This document shows positions 1 to 9,439 of a stretch of DNA of 64,000 nt, one piece after another. Position numbers and translations under genes: made by a program. The notes beneath the pieces were generated by a model. That model saw only the letters and a list, made by a program, of their open reading frames with translations, ran no database searches and was not told the DNA's origin. Positions within the stretch are counted from its first letter, which is position 1; each line of letters opens with the position of its first letter. Source of the DNA: Cocleimonas flava (GTDB lineage Bacteria > Pseudomonadota > Gammaproteobacteria > Thiotrichales > Thiotrichaceae); the NCBI RefSeq assembly GCF_004339015.1, contig NZ_SMFQ01000002.1:869351-933350 (forward strand), in the 5' to 3' direction.

Positions 1-2
1 CA

Positions 3-839
3 ACAGGTAAAGACAAGCGTCGTTACGGTTTCCGTCATTTCTTCAATACTGAAATGTCTGGAGCTGCACTTGGTCCAGTACTTGAGAAAGAGTATGGTAA
101 AGATCGTACTGCTTATCACCTAACGGCTGACTATACTTGGGGTTGGTCTCAAGAAGGTTCAATCAAAAAGTACACAGAAGCCATGGGTTGGAAAACCAAA
201 GCAGCAGTTAAAACTCCTGTTGGCGCAGGTGACTTCTCACAATTTATTACACCGGTACTAAACTCTGGAGCTGACGTACTTGTTCTTAACCATTACGGTA
301 AAGACATGGTTAATTCACTCACCCAGGCAGTACAGTTTGGTTTACGTGATAAGCAAGTTAATGGTAAAGATTTCCAGATAGTTGTTCCTTTATTCTCTCG
401 TTTAATGGCACAGGGTGCTGGTGAAAACATCAAAGGTATCTTAGGTTCTACTAACTGGAACTGGGCACTTAAAGACGAAGGTTCAGCAGCTTTTGTTAAG
501 TCATTTGGTGCTGAGTATGGTAACCCACCATCAATGGCTGCTCATACGTGTTATGTTCAGACTCTTTTATATGCAAATGCATGTGAAATGGCTGGTACTT
601 TCTATCCACCAGAAGTTATTAAAGCACTTGAAGGCTTTGAGTTTGACGGTATGGGTAACGGTAAAACTGAATATCGTGCTGAAGATCATCAGTGTTTCAA
701 AGATGTATTGGTTGTACGTGGTAATCAAAACCCAACTAGTCAATTCGATCTGCTTGAAGTTGTACAAGAAGTTCCTCGTGCACAAGTTGAATACAAGCCA
801 GAACTACTTGGTGGCGAATTAGGTCCATACGAAGTATAA
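3..839 (+). CDS. Branched-chain amino acid/amide-type ABC transporter substrate-binding protein (5' partial)
   Basis: The frame is open from the window edge, so the first visible ATG at 54 is internal and the signal peptide lies outside. About 279 C-terminal residues of a periplasmic Leu/Ile/Val-binding-fold (Peripla_BP_6) protein are visible, with conserved features such as the GDFSQFITPVL and GADVLVLNHYG segments. It should capture the ligand in the periplasm for the permease encoded just downstream. The ligand cannot be read from sequence; amino acids, short amides or urea-like compounds are all possible. A hairpin follows the stop codon, which would favour higher expression of this gene than of the membrane components. 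Confidence 0.88.
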   Translation, partial: TGKDKRRYGFRHFFNTEMSGAALGPVLEKEYGKDRTAYHLTADYTWGWSQEGSIKKYTEAMGWKTKAAVKTPVGAGDFSQFITPVLNSGADVLVLNHYGKDMVNSLTQAVQFGLRDKQVNGKDFQIVVPLFSRLMAQGAGENIKGILGSTNWNWALKDEGSAAFVKSFGAEYGNPPSMAAHTCYVQTLLYANACEMAGTFYPPEVIKALEGFEFDGMGNGKTEYRAEDHQCFKDVLVVRGNQNPTSQFDLLEVVQEVPRAQVEYKPELLGGELGPYEV

Positions 840-853
840 GTAGTCGTAAAATT

Positions 854-884
854 AACCCCATCGGAATACTTCTGATGGGGTTTT
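854..884 (+). terminator. Hairpin after the binding-protein gene (attenuating terminator)
   Basis: A 9-bp perfect stem (AACCCCATC / GATGGGGTT) is followed by TTTT. It lies between the binding-protein gene and livH, which share a strand. A partial terminator here is a common way to make more binding protein than permease. The remaining 200 bases before livH are AT-rich and hold no gene; a second promoter there is possible. Confidence 0.7.
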
Positions 885-1085
885 AAATTTTAAATACTTA
901 ATCGTTATAAATAATAGTTTCAATATTTATAAACGGTTACCTACACGCTTGAATCAAAAAATTTCATTTTTACTAATAATTTGAAATATACGCAAACAGT
1001 GTTTATTTTTAAATGCTCGCTATCTTTTTATATAAATTCTAAATTGATTCAAATACTTTAGCTCACAAAAAGAGAAGATAAAATC

Positions 1086-2102
1086 ATGGATGCGATTCTG
1101 ATCCAACTACTCAATGGCCTTGATAAAGGTGCAGCTTATGCATTAATTGCATTAGGTCTGACTCTAGCATTTGGCACCTTGGGTATTGTTAACTTTGCAC
1201 ACGGTGCATTATTCATGCTTGGTGCTTTTTGCGCCGTCAGCTTTCAAAAAATTCTTACGATATCTAAAAAAGTAAAAGATGAAAGTATTACTTTTTTCGA
1301 TGCATATAAGGAGCAACCCTATTTAGAAATATGGTGGGGTGACACAGGAACCGCGATCATTGATTATGCCGTCCCACTATCAATAATAATGGCAATTCCA
1401 GTGATGCTATTGATTGGTTTTATAATGGAACGTGGCCTAATCAGACATTTTTACAAACGTTCACATGCAGAACAAATTCTCGTGACCTTTGGTTTGGCAA
1501 TTATTATACAAGAGGTCATTCGTCATTTTTTTGGAGCAAATCCAATTCCAACACCTGCACCAGATGTAGTTTCTGGTAGTGCGGCGGTTGGAGCATTCTT
1601 TGGACTCAACGAAAATTTAGTTTACCCATGGTGGCGATTAATTTACTTAGTCTTCTCTGCAGCAATAATCCTTGCCGTATTTGCCTTCTTGAAATTTACG
1701 ACCTTCGGAATGGTAGTTAGGGCGGGTATGGCAGACCGTGAGACTGTCGGTTTATTGGGTATCAATATTCAAAAGCGCTTCACTATCGTATTCGCTATTG
1801 CTGCATTAGTAGCAGGTCTAGCAGGTGTTATGTATGCACCAATATTACCACCTGACTATCACATGGGCATGGACTTCTTAGTACTGTCCTTTGTTGTAGT
1901 GGTTGTTGGTGGCATGGGCTCTTTACCAGGCGCTGTTGCAGCTGGATTCTTATTGGGGGTTTTACAATCATTCGCTTCGATGACTGAAGTGTCATCGTTA
2001 TTCCCTGGTATTGATCAAATTATTATTTACTTAGTGGCAGTAGTGATACTTCTAGTAAGACCGCGTGGATTAATGGGACGCGAAGGCGTATTTGAGGATT
2101 AA
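1086..2102 (+). CDS. livH: Branched-chain-type ABC transporter permease LivH
   Basis: This 338-residue integral membrane protein matches the LivH permease family. It has the conserved N-terminal [20 protein letters not shown] stretch, [13 protein letters not shown], and a C-terminal [14 protein letters not shown] loop that contacts the ATPase. It has about eight hydrophobic segments. An acidic/lysine-rich insert at roughly residues 55-75 lengthens it over the usual 290-300 residues. Its stop codon overlaps the livM start by one base, so translation is probably coupled. It should form the inner-membrane channel with LivM. Confidence 0.92.
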   Translation: MDAILIQLLNGLDKGAAYALIALGLTLAFGTLGIVNFAHGALFMLGAFCAVSFQKILTISKKVKDESITFFDAYKEQPYLEIWWGDTGTAIIDYAVPLSIIMAIPVMLLIGFIMERGLIRHFYKRSHAEQILVTFGLAIIIQEVIRHFFGANPIPTPAPDVVSGSAAVGAFFGLNENLVYPWWRLIYLVFSAAIILAVFAFLKFTTFGMVVRAGMADRETVGLLGINIQKRFTIVFAIAALVAGLAGVMYAPILPPDYHMGMDFLVLSFVVVVVGGMGSLPGAVAAGFLLGVLQSFASMTEVSSLFPGIDQIIIYLVAVVILLVRPRGLMGREGVFED

Positions 2103-3253
2103 TGATGAAAAATTTAATTAAAAGTAATACCGTCATCATGCTGATATTTGCAGCTGTTGTTTTAACTGCGCCAATGTGGACTGCGCCAATTGGTGCCAAC
2201 TATCCTGACTTACTTCAGAAATTTGCAATATTTGGAATATTTGCAGTTGGTTATAATATTCTATTTGGTCTAACGGGTTATTTATCCTTTGGTCATGCAG
2301 CCTTTTTAGGAATAGGTTCATATACCGCCGTTTGGTCTTTTAAATTACTGACGATGAATGTCGTGCCTGCAATAATTCTCGCAGTCATTGTGTCAGGCAT
2401 ATTCGCTTTGATTATTGGCTACTTGAGTCTGAGACGTTCTGGCATTTACTTCTCAATATTAACCTTAGCTTTTGCACAAATGGCATATAGTCTTGCTTAT
2501 TCTGTACTGACACCTATAACTAACGGTGAAACTGGCTTGCAGCTGGAGCAACAAGACCCACGCATCATTGATTCAATGTTTGGCGTTGTTGTAACGGATG
2601 GCCTCCCATCTACCAATTTATTCGGCACTTTGATGAGTGGGTATTCTGGTTTCTATGTTGCTGCAGCTTTTTTGATTTTCGCATTTTATATTTCATTAAA
2701 GATTTTCCGATCACCTTTTGGGATGAAGTTGTTAGCAATAAAGTCTAATCAAACCCGAATGAAATACACAGGCTTCAACACCAAACCTTACCTATTAACA
2801 GCTTTCATTATATCTGGTATGTATGCAGGTTTAGCTGGTGGACTTTTGGCGTCAATCGATCCTCTTGCGGGTGCTGAAAGAATGCAATGGACGGCTTCTG
2901 GTGAAGTAGTATTGATGACAATCATGGGTGGTGTTGGTACTTTAATCGGCCCATTACTAGGCGCTGGAATCATTAAGTATCTTGAAAATATATTCTCTGC
3001 GTTAAATAAATCCGAATTAACAGAAATATTCAGCTTTATGCCAGAGTGGTTACAAACCATTGTGGTAAATATTTCGAATGTTTTTGTTGGGGAAGGCTGG
3101 CATTTGACACTAGGTGCGTTATTCATGCTGATAGTTATATTCTTACCAGGTGGTGTTATGGAAGGTGTAACCAAAATTAAAGACTTTATTTTAGGTATTT
3201 TTGGAAAGGGCGAAGACAATAGAACTGCTGAAATCGAAGGAGAGGCAAAATGA
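2102..3253 (+). CDS. livM: Branched-chain-type ABC transporter permease LivM
   Basis: A 383-residue membrane protein of the LivM family. Family landmarks include [21 protein letters not shown] near residues 52-75, the [18 protein letters not shown] helix, and [14 protein letters not shown] near residue 275. It begins by a one-base overlap with livH and ends by a four-base overlap with livG, showing a tightly coupled operon. A second ATG at 2105 is an alternative start. The C-terminal tail after the last helix is charged and cytoplasmic. It pairs with LivH to form the translocation pore. Confidence 0.92.
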   Translation: MMKNLIKSNTVIMLIFAAVVLTAPMWTAPIGANYPDLLQKFAIFGIFAVGYNILFGLTGYLSFGHAAFLGIGSYTAVWSFKLLTMNVVPAIILAVIVSGIFALIIGYLSLRRSGIYFSILTLAFAQMAYSLAYSVLTPITNGETGLQLEQQDPRIIDSMFGVVVTDGLPSTNLFGTLMSGYSGFYVAAAFLIFAFYISLKIFRSPFGMKLLAIKSNQTRMKYTGFNTKPYLLTAFIISGMYAGLAGGLLASIDPLAGAERMQWTASGEVVLMTIMGGVGTLIGPLLGAGIIKYLENIFSALNKSELTEIFSFMPEWLQTIVVNISNVFVGEGWHLTLGALFMLIVIFLPGGVMEGVTKIKDFILGIFGKGEDNRTAEIEGEAK

Positions 3254-4011
3254 GTAATATCCTTGAGATTAAAGGCGTAAATAAAACCTTTGGTGGCTTG
3301 CACGCTCTACAAGATGTGAATCTACAAATTGAGGAAGGTGAGACACACGCGATTATCGGCCCCAATGGTGCGGGTAAATCTACACTTCTTAACTGTTGTA
3401 TTGGACGATTAATTCCAGATAACGGAAGTGTGACGTTCAACGGAAAGAATATGATTGGAATGGAAGCGCATGATATTAATCATGCAGGAATGGTTCGTGT
3501 ATTCCAAACACCAGAAATCTTTCCTGAACTCACTCTTCTTGAGAACGTGATGATTCCAGCACTTGCAAAACGTGATGGAACATTCAAATTCAATCCATTT
3601 AAAAGTCTCCTTAAAGAAACTGCTATACATGAAGAGGCGATGGCAACACTAGCCGACTTTAATTTAGATAGGTTTCATGACCATCACGCTGGCAGTATGT
3701 CTCGTGGTGATAAGCGTCGTCTCGAGCTTGCAATGGGATTGATTCAACACCCTACTTTACTGTTGTTAGATGAACCAACTGCTGGTATGGCGAGACACGA
3801 TACTAATGCCACAATTGATCTATTAAAAAGTGGCAAGATGGGTGAAATGACAAAAGTCATTATCGAGCACGATATGCATGTAGTGTTCAGCCTTGCCGAT
3901 AGAATCAGTGTACTTGCTCGTGGTCATATCATTGCCACAGGCACACCCGAAGAAATTAAAAATGATCCAAAAGTAAAAGAAGCATACCTGGGAGAACAAG
4001 AAGATGAGTGA
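3250..4011 (+). CDS. livG: Branched-chain-type ABC transporter ATP-binding protein LivG
   Basis: This 253-residue ATPase has Walker [10 protein letters not shown] (about residues 37-45) and Walker [11 protein letters not shown]. The C-terminal extension with GEQEDE is typical of LivG. The ABC signature reads MSRGDKRR instead of the usual LSGGQ/AYGQQ form; this may mark a sub-family rather than inactivity, because the rest is intact. A strong ribosome binding site (GAAGGAGAGG) precedes the ATG, which overlaps the end of livM. It powers the permease from the cytoplasmic side with LivF. Confidence 0.92.
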   Translation: MSNILEIKGVNKTFGGLHALQDVNLQIEEGETHAIIGPNGAGKSTLLNCCIGRLIPDNGSVTFNGKNMIGMEAHDINHAGMVRVFQTPEIFPELTLLENVMIPALAKRDGTFKFNPFKSLLKETAIHEEAMATLADFNLDRFHDHHAGSMSRGDKRRLELAMGLIQHPTLLLLDEPTAGMARHDTNATIDLLKSGKMGEMTKVIIEHDMHVVFSLADRISVLARGHIIATGTPEEIKNDPKVKEAYLGEQEDE

Positions 4012-4780
4012 TCGAATAGTCGATAATATAAAGGTCAAAGACAGAGTCGCCCCAGTTCAGAGTCAAGGATCTGATCCTGCTTTTTTCTCATGTTGGGATA
4101 TTCACTCATACTACGGTGAGAGTTATATCGTTCAAGGTGTAAATTTTGATATCCGTGAAGGCGAAGTTGTCGCACTTCTTGGTAGAAACGGTGCGGGTAA
4201 AACATCAACGCTACGTTCTATTGCACGTGTTGATGATCCTCAAGTAACTCACGGTGAAATTTGGCTAGACCATAAACCTTTGCATAAAATGTCTTCTTAC
4301 GAAGCGGCTCAAAGTGGTGTTGCTCTAGTACCAGAAGATCGCCGTATTATTGCCGGCTTAACCGTTCATGAGAATTTAGAGCTCGCACAAATTGCTCCGC
4401 CTGTAGGCTGGAGCATAGAGCGACTTTACGAGCATTTTCCACGCCTTGCAGAACGTCGCAATCAGATGGGTACTACTCTATCGGGTGGTGAGCAGCAAAT
4501 GCTGGCTGTTGCAAGAGCGCTAGCTCGTGATATCAAATTATTACTGCTCGATGAGCCTTATGAAGGCTTGGCGCCTGTTATCGTACAAGAGATAGCCAGC
4601 ATCGTTGATAGCATTAAGAAACAAGGTATTACAACCATTATCGTTGAACAAAATGCGGTTGCTGCCCTTCGTTTAGCTGATCGTGCATTAATTCTTGATA
4701 TGGGTAATATCGTGTTTGACGGTACTGCCAAAGAAGTCCTAGATAACGAAGAACTTCGTCATGAATACCTCGCGATATAG
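4004..4780 (+). CDS. livF: Branched-chain-type ABC transporter ATP-binding protein LivF
   Basis: A 258-residue ATPase with Walker A GRNGAGKTS, signature LSGGEQQM and Walker B LLLLDEPYEGLAP, all characteristic of LivF. An N-terminal extension of about 25 residues precedes the ABC fold, which begins at CWDIHSYYGES; LivF proteins are usually about 235 residues. The ATG at 4004 overlaps the livG end by eight bases. LivG and LivF are expected to form the heterodimeric motor of the importer. Confidence 0.92.
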   Translation: MSDRIVDNIKVKDRVAPVQSQGSDPAFFSCWDIHSYYGESYIVQGVNFDIREGEVVALLGRNGAGKTSTLRSIARVDDPQVTHGEIWLDHKPLHKMSSYEAAQSGVALVPEDRRIIAGLTVHENLELAQIAPPVGWSIERLYEHFPRLAERRNQMGTTLSGGEQQMLAVARALARDIKLLLLDEPYEGLAPVIVQEIASIVDSIKKQGITTIIVEQNAVAALRLADRALILDMGNIVFDGTAKEVLDNEELRHEYLAI

Positions 4781-4795
4781 TAAGTAAAATTACAT

Positions 4796-5623
4796 TTGAG
4801 CATTAAAGACATACTTGTTTTTCTCGATGATAGTGCCGGACACGAAGATCGAGTTAATGCTGCATTTGATATTTCCAAAGCACATGGGGCCCATTTAACA
4901 GGGGCCTCATTGGCTTCTATGAAGCCAATTCACGCAAAGTCCGATAATGAGGAAGTCCTCATACGCATATCGGATAAACAAGCCCACAAAATAGCTGATG
5001 AATTCGCCGAAAATGCTGTGGCTGAAGGCATTAATGTCGAATCACTAGTCATTAACGGTGGCGCATCTAAAAGTGCCCTCAAGATGGCACAATACGCTCG
5101 TAATGCAGACCTTGTAATACTCGGGCAACCTGACCCATCAAGAGATAATTTCTCAAGGCTAGAGGACTTCTCACAAGAAGTCATTCTACATAGTGGTAGA
5201 CCAATTTTATTCATGCCATACATTGGCACTAGAAGAATAGGTTTTAAAAAAGCGATGATTGCATGGGATGGCACTCCTGCTGCAAGTCGTGCAATCCATG
5301 ATTCAATTCCTTTATTAGCCAAAACCAAAGAAGTCTTCATTCTGATTGTTGAAAGTAAAAAACAAAAAGAGCAAAAGAATAATTTAATGGAGGAAAGACT
5401 AATTAGGCATTTATCGCATCATGAGATTAACGTCAAGCTGATGCGCGTCAATCCTGGCTCGAATAATGTACCCACAACAATTCTTAATAAAATTTCAGAA
5501 TATGATGTCGATTTGCTAGTGATTGGCGGTTACGGTACGCCTACGTTAAAACAGAAAATATTCGGCAGCGTCTCTACAATATTATTGAAGTCTATGATCG
5601 TTCCAGTATTAATGTCTCATTAA
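4796..5623 (+). CDS. Universal stress protein, two UspA domains
   Basis: The 275 residues contain two tandem UspA-like domains (about 1-145 and 146-275). The second carries the GGYGTPTLKQKIFGSVS nucleotide-binding loop. The start is TTG at 4796, 15 bases after livF, so it is probably the last gene of the transporter operon. Two-domain Usp proteins bind ATP and are linked to stress survival; the specific role here is not evident. A dispersed-repeat terminator follows at 5669. Confidence 0.85.
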   Translation: MSIKDILVFLDDSAGHEDRVNAAFDISKAHGAHLTGASLASMKPIHAKSDNEEVLIRISDKQAHKIADEFAENAVAEGINVESLVINGGASKSALKMAQYARNADLVILGQPDPSRDNFSRLEDFSQEVILHSGRPILFMPYIGTRRIGFKKAMIAWDGTPAASRAIHDSIPLLAKTKEVFILIVESKKQKEQKNNLMEERLIRHLSHHEINVKLMRVNPGSNNVPTTILNKISEYDVDLLVIGGYGTPTLKQKIFGSVSTILLKSMIVPVLMSH

Positions 5624-5668
5624 AGACTAGCTACAATGAAGTTAATTAGCCCTTAGCACGTTTCAAAA

Positions 5669-5696
5669 CCCACCCCCCACCTTTGGGGCAGTTTTT
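5669..5696 (+). repeat. Dispersed C-rich repeat, copy 1 (terminator-like)
   Basis: Core CCACCCCCCACCTTT followed by GGGG and a T-run. It lies 45 bases after the universal stress protein stop, in the orientation of that gene. The CCCC/GGGG pairing plus T-run would act as a modest intrinsic terminator. Confidence 0.7.
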
Positions 5697-6154
5697 ATTG
5701 CTTAGTTGCTCTATTCGACTTTAACATCTCATAAGTCATTCAAATGAACTACCCACTATATCCTCACGGCTTAAATTGATAGAAGTGCTGCTATGCTTAT
5801 TAAAACTGCATTTTTTCTACATTTATCAGTAGATTTCATCTTGTTATTTGCGCAAGATAGCGCACCTGATATTACTCGTACTAATTCCTTAACAAGACCG
5901 TATAAACACGCTCATATCAAAGCTAATGAGAGCTATGAATCAATAATGCAGGTATCTCTAAAATATCGTTGTGATGGATTATATGCTTAAAAATGTCTTC
6001 AAAAGGAATTTCGTATTGGAAATATGGATGAGTTTGGATCCAAGCATCAGTAAAAAACGCTACGCGGTTTGAAAATTTTAAACACGAGTTATTTGTGTAT
6101 GGAAAAGCTAGAGTGTTAGGAGATAAAACAAGAAGTGGAGCTAGAAGCTTAAAA
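5697..6154. other. Intergenic stretch without a recognisable gene
   Basis: About 460 bases between the Usp terminator and tRNA-Phe. A 65-codon reading frame (5793-5990, +) begins with a hydrophobic run but resembles no family I know and lacks a clear ribosome binding site. No hairpin, promoter pair or integrase remnant could be supported next to the tRNA. Confidence 0.5.
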
Positions 6155-6230
6155 TGGTGGCCCGAGGTGGAATCGAACCACCGACACGAGGATTTTCAAT
6201 CCTCTGCTCTACCGACTGAGCTATCGGGCC
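6155..6230 (-). tRNA. tRNA-Phe (anticodon GAA)
   Basis: Reverse-strand cloverleaf of 76 nt with encoded CCA. The acceptor arm is GGCCCGA paired with TCGGGCC, the D arm is AGCTCAGTCGGTAGAGC, the anticodon loop is ATTGAAAAT, and the T arm contains GGTTCGATTCC. The GAA anticodon reads phenylalanine codons. Confidence 0.97.
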
Positions 6231-6331
6231 TTAAGCGAGGGCGCTATTAGAGCGTTTTCGTATTTAGTTGTCAAGAGATAAGTTAACAAGTTTTTGATTG
6301 AATTTAAATTTTATAAGAAGTAATTATTAAT

Positions 6332-6796
6332 ATGATTGATATAGCGCTCTTTGAGCCTGAAATACCGCCAAATACAGGCAACATTATGCGCCTTTGTGCG
6401 AACACCGGATCACGCTTGCATTTAATCCATCCACTGGGTTTTGATCTTGATGAAAAAAAATTAAGACGTGCGGGTATGGATTACCGCGATATGGCGACAA
6501 TTCAAGAACATGAAAACTATCAAAGCTTTTTAGACTTTATTGGTGATCGACCTGTTTTTGCATTGACCACAAAAGGTAAAACAACTTATACAGATGCGAA
6601 ACTCGTGGCAGATTCAATCCTGCTATTTGGGCCGGAAACACGCGGTTTACCTGATGAAGTATTAAAGACCTTCACAGAAGAAAATAAATTACGTCTACCA
6701 ATGCTAAAAGAGAGCCGTAGCTTGAATCTTTCTAATACCGTAGCGATTGTCACTTATGAAGCACTTAGACAAAACAATTTCGAATCTTTGGGTTAA
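6332..6796 (+). CDS. trmL: tRNA (cytidine/uridine-34-2'-O)-methyltransferase TrmL
   Basis: A 154-residue SPOUT methyltransferase that matches TrmL/YibK along its full length. Motifs include FEPEIPPNTGNIMRLCANTG at the N terminus, LLFGPETRGLP, and the knot segment LPMLKESRSLNLSNTVAIV. It methylates the wobble ribose of tRNA-Leu isoacceptors using S-adenosylmethionine. It lies ten bases upstream of ribF on the same strand. Confidence 0.95.
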   Translation: MIDIALFEPEIPPNTGNIMRLCANTGSRLHLIHPLGFDLDEKKLRRAGMDYRDMATIQEHENYQSFLDFIGDRPVFALTTKGKTTYTDAKLVADSILLFGPETRGLPDEVLKTFTEENKLRLPMLKESRSLNLSNTVAIVTYEALRQNNFESLG

Positions 6797-6805
6797 ACTT
6801 TACGG

Positions 6806-7735
6806 ATGAAATTTATCCGCCATATTAGTTCACCGAAGAAGAATGATTCTGCGTGTGTCGCCACCATCGGTAACTTTGATGGACTCCACCTAGGCCATCA
6901 AAAAATCATCGGTAAGCTAAAACAAAAAGCCAAAGAATTACAGCTACCACTAACAGTCGTTAGTTTTGAGCCACTACCCGCTGAATATTTTAGCCCTTAT
7001 CCTCCAACTCGAATCTACCCACTGCGCGACAAGATTCGTTTATTAGAGCAATTAGGCGTTAATAATTTTCTTTGCTTAAAGTTTGATGAAGCACTAGCCA
7101 ATATGGCGCCTAAAGTATTTGTAAAAGATATCCTTGAAGATTATCTGAATGTTAAACACCTCGCCGTTGGCGATGATTTTAAATTCGGCTATAACCGGGG
7201 GGGTGACTTTGCTTTATTAAAAACCCTAGGCAAGCATTCTGGTATGACGGTTGTTGACACCCCAACGCTAGAAAAAGAATCTCAGCGTGTTAGCAGCACC
7301 AGAATTAGAAAAGCGCTGGAGCACGGTGATATTTCTCTGGCAAATAGCTTACTCGGAAAAAATTATCAGCTCAGCGGAAGAATTCGCCATGGAGAGAAAC
7401 GTGGTCGAACCATTAATTTCCCTACATTAAACTTAAAACTTCCGGAAAATATTTCCCCCAAGCGAGGAGTTTATGCCGTTCGCGTTTATGGCTTAAATAA
7501 TTCCAGTTACACCGGCGTCGCAAATCTAGGCAATCGCCCAACGGTGTCTGGCAGTCAGAATCGTTTAGAAGTGCATCTATTTGGTTTTTCAGATTCAGTC
7601 TATGGGCAATATATTTGCGTAGAATTGCTGGAATATATTCGCGAAGAAAAGCGTTTTGATAATTTTGAAGAGCTAAAAGCCCAAATTTTACTTGATGCTG
7701 AAAAAGCCAAAGAGTTAATTGCTAAAGTCGTTTAA
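6806..7735 (+). CDS. ribF: Bifunctional riboflavin kinase/FMN adenylyltransferase RibF
   Basis: 309 residues with both RibF domains. The N-terminal adenylyltransferase has IGNFDGLHLGHQKII, FKFGYNRGGDF and the SSTRIRKAL segment. The C-terminal riboflavin kinase begins near residue 185 with GRIRHGEKRGRTINFPTLNL and includes the GVANLGNRPT motif. It makes FMN and then FAD. The ATG lies ten bases after trmL, so the two are probably co-transcribed. A run of seven G near 7198 is explained by the conserved Arg-Gly-Gly-Asp codons. Confidence 0.96.
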   Translation: MKFIRHISSPKKNDSACVATIGNFDGLHLGHQKIIGKLKQKAKELQLPLTVVSFEPLPAEYFSPYPPTRIYPLRDKIRLLEQLGVNNFLCLKFDEALANMAPKVFVKDILEDYLNVKHLAVGDDFKFGYNRGGDFALLKTLGKHSGMTVVDTPTLEKESQRVSSTRIRKALEHGDISLANSLLGKNYQLSGRIRHGEKRGRTINFPTLNLKLPENISPKRGVYAVRVYGLNNSSYTGVANLGNRPTVSGSQNRLEVHLFGFSDSVYGQYICVELLEYIREEKRFDNFEELKAQILLDAEKAKELIAKVV

Positions 7736-7762
7736 ATTTCCCATTGAATTGATATCAAGATA

Positions 7763-8329
7763 CTAGAATGAATTGATAAGCTCTTCTGGCAATTCATCCT
7801 TGTATTTAGTCACATAGTTTTGCACCGTGTTTCGATACTCTTCCACATACTGCTTAAAGCTCTTGGTGTTCTCATCAAATACGCCAATTTTATTATCAAA
7901 TTTAACGATCTGATTGATCTCTATAAAAAATGCATCGCTTAATACATCGTGCTTACTTTGATGAGACATTGCCCTTGGGTAAGACTGGTCGACAAAAGCT
8001 TTACTAAAATCAGCGAGTTGCTGACACGAAGAAATCAACGACTCGGTATCCTCATCATCTGTTTTTAATTTCCTGATCGCTATATCGTAAGTGTTGATTA
8101 TATTTCTGGAGGTTACGTGATCGAACTCTTTAGTTTGCTCATAAGAGTCAGAAAACTTATCAGGATTGAAGTAATGAAATAACTTCACATAATTTGCTCG
8201 CGCATAAACGATCGATTCTGTTCCTAATACGGTGCATTTTTTTAATGCAGATATCCTATCCTCGCTATTACATCCAGCTGTAAATAACAAAGCGTAGGTA
8301 AGCAAAAAGAGCAAAAACAAATACTTCAT
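7763..8329 (-). CDS. Predicted lipoprotein of unknown function
   Basis: The reading frame extends upstream to a TTG at 8386. The ATG at 8329 is preferred because it gives a clean lipoprotein signal (MKYLFLLFLLTYALLFTAGC) with a lipobox ending at Cys. The mature part is about 170 residues, mostly helical, with two or three cysteines and no domain I recognise. It converges with ribF. Localisation to the cell envelope follows from the lipobox; the function is unknown. Confidence 0.7.
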   Translation of the reverse strand: MKYLFLLFLLTYALLFTAGCNSEDRISALKKCTVLGTESIVYARANYVKLFHYFNPDKFSDSYEQTKEFDHVTSRNIINTYDIAIRKLKTDDEDTESLISSCQQLADFSKAFVDQSYPRAMSHQSKHDVLSDAFFIEINQIVKFDNKIGVFDENTKSFKQYVEEYRNTVQNYVTKYKDELPEELINSF

Positions 8330-8548
8330 GTATACCGTTGTGTGGTTGGGCTTATTCAAGAAACTAAAATAGTAGACCAGTTTCAAGAAAATTCAACATT
8401 CTTTACATTCATGCGCTTTCCTACAAAACATTGTGCATTACAGTCATCTTTATTTTATGCGCCTTTATCTGGTTCCAGAATGGATTTAGCACCTTACTCT
8501 CTATACTAATTCATTAGATTACGGTTAAGCACTTCTTCGGGGAATACC

Positions 8549-9193
8549 ATGCAAAATACCATTCAAAATACAATGCGCAAGCTACTTTTATCTTTGATCA
8601 CTCTGCTAATAGTGGGATTGAGTTTTGTTTCAGTAAGTCATGCACAAGATTATAATAATGGTCAAACCAGCCTCGAACAACAGAGAATTCGAGAAATGCG
8701 TCTTCTTGAATGGTATGCGCAACAACAGCAGGCAGAACAAGGTGTACCGCAATCTGCAACTCAGAATGTGAGTGGCAACCAGCCTTACAACGCACCTAGA
8801 GCACCGGCACCTGTTGCGACTCCGGAAGCCGATGATTTATTTGCCGCAGCAAATGCCGGTAACGTAAACCAGCTAAGAACACTTCTATCTCAAGGATTGG
8901 ATATCAATGTATCCAATCGAGAAAGAGAAACTGCACTACATATGGCTGCTGCACGAGGTCATTATTCTGCCGTAATTTTTCTAGTTAACAAGGGGGCTTA
9001 TGTGAATGCTCCAACTGTAAAAAACTGGATACCACTGCATCATGCGGTTCGTTTTCGTCATCCGAATATTGTTAATTTTCTGATTAATCATGGCTCTTCT
9101 CCGCAATCCAGAACCTCGGATGGTTTAACTGCGGTTGATATGGCAAGAAATGTGAATGATTACCGTTTACTCTCCATTTTAGGCGCACGCTAG
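8549..9193 (+). CDS. Secreted ankyrin-repeat protein
   Basis: 214 residues. An N-terminal signal peptide ends near VSHAQ, then a Gln-rich linker, then three ankyrin repeats from about residue 93 (ADDLFAAANAGNVNQLRTLL, ETALHMAAARGHYSAVIFLV, WIPLHHAVRFRHPNIVNFLI). GGGGA seven bases before the ATG supports the start. Ankyrin repeats bind other proteins; the partner, probably periplasmic, is unknown. A second secreted ankyrin protein lies at 14215. Confidence 0.82.
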   Translation: MQNTIQNTMRKLLLSLITLLIVGLSFVSVSHAQDYNNGQTSLEQQRIREMRLLEWYAQQQQAEQGVPQSATQNVSGNQPYNAPRAPAPVATPEADDLFAAANAGNVNQLRTLLSQGLDINVSNRERETALHMAAARGHYSAVIFLVNKGAYVNAPTVKNWIPLHHAVRFRHPNIVNFLINHGSSPQSRTSDGLTAVDMARNVNDYRLLSILGAR

Positions 9194-9212
9194 ATTAATA
9201 CTGACTCTCTAG

Positions 9213-9240
9213 CCACCCCCCTACTTTAAGGGGCTTTTTT
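9213..9240 (+). repeat. Dispersed C-rich repeat, copy 2 (terminator)
   Basis: CCACCCCCCTACTTT, then AAGGGG and a six-T run. CCCCT pairs with AGGGG around a short loop. It lies 20 bases after the ankyrin gene, in the same direction. Confidence 0.8.
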
Positions 9241-9439
9241 ATTTTGCTATTTAAGTGACCTCAGGAATTTATGTTTTTCGGAATGATTTTTATTGGTGAA
9301 AACATTTACTGAATTTGCACAAAACTAGTCGCTTTTAAACTATCAAATAAATAGTCAGCTGAAGTTACAAGTCATATACTTTGTCTTTTGTAACTTCGCG
9401 ATTTTAAGGTCTTGTCCGAAATCGTAAACAGACTTTTAA

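Noticed and set aside
2788..3303. Long reading frame on the minus strand opposite livM
   Set aside because: It is a shadow of livM/livG, with no homology and no start signal.
5793..5990. 65-codon reading frame in the gap before tRNA-Phe
   Set aside because: No homology that I recognise, no ribosome binding site, and composition like non-coding DNA.
6155..6230. tRNA-Phe as an attachment site of an integrated element
   Set aside because: No integrase, no duplicated tRNA 3' end and no foreign gene block beside it.
7194..7212. G-run in ribF resembling the dispersed repeat
   Set aside because: It is CGG GGG GGT for conserved Arg-Gly-Gly of RibF, and lacks the AAGT box next to the run.
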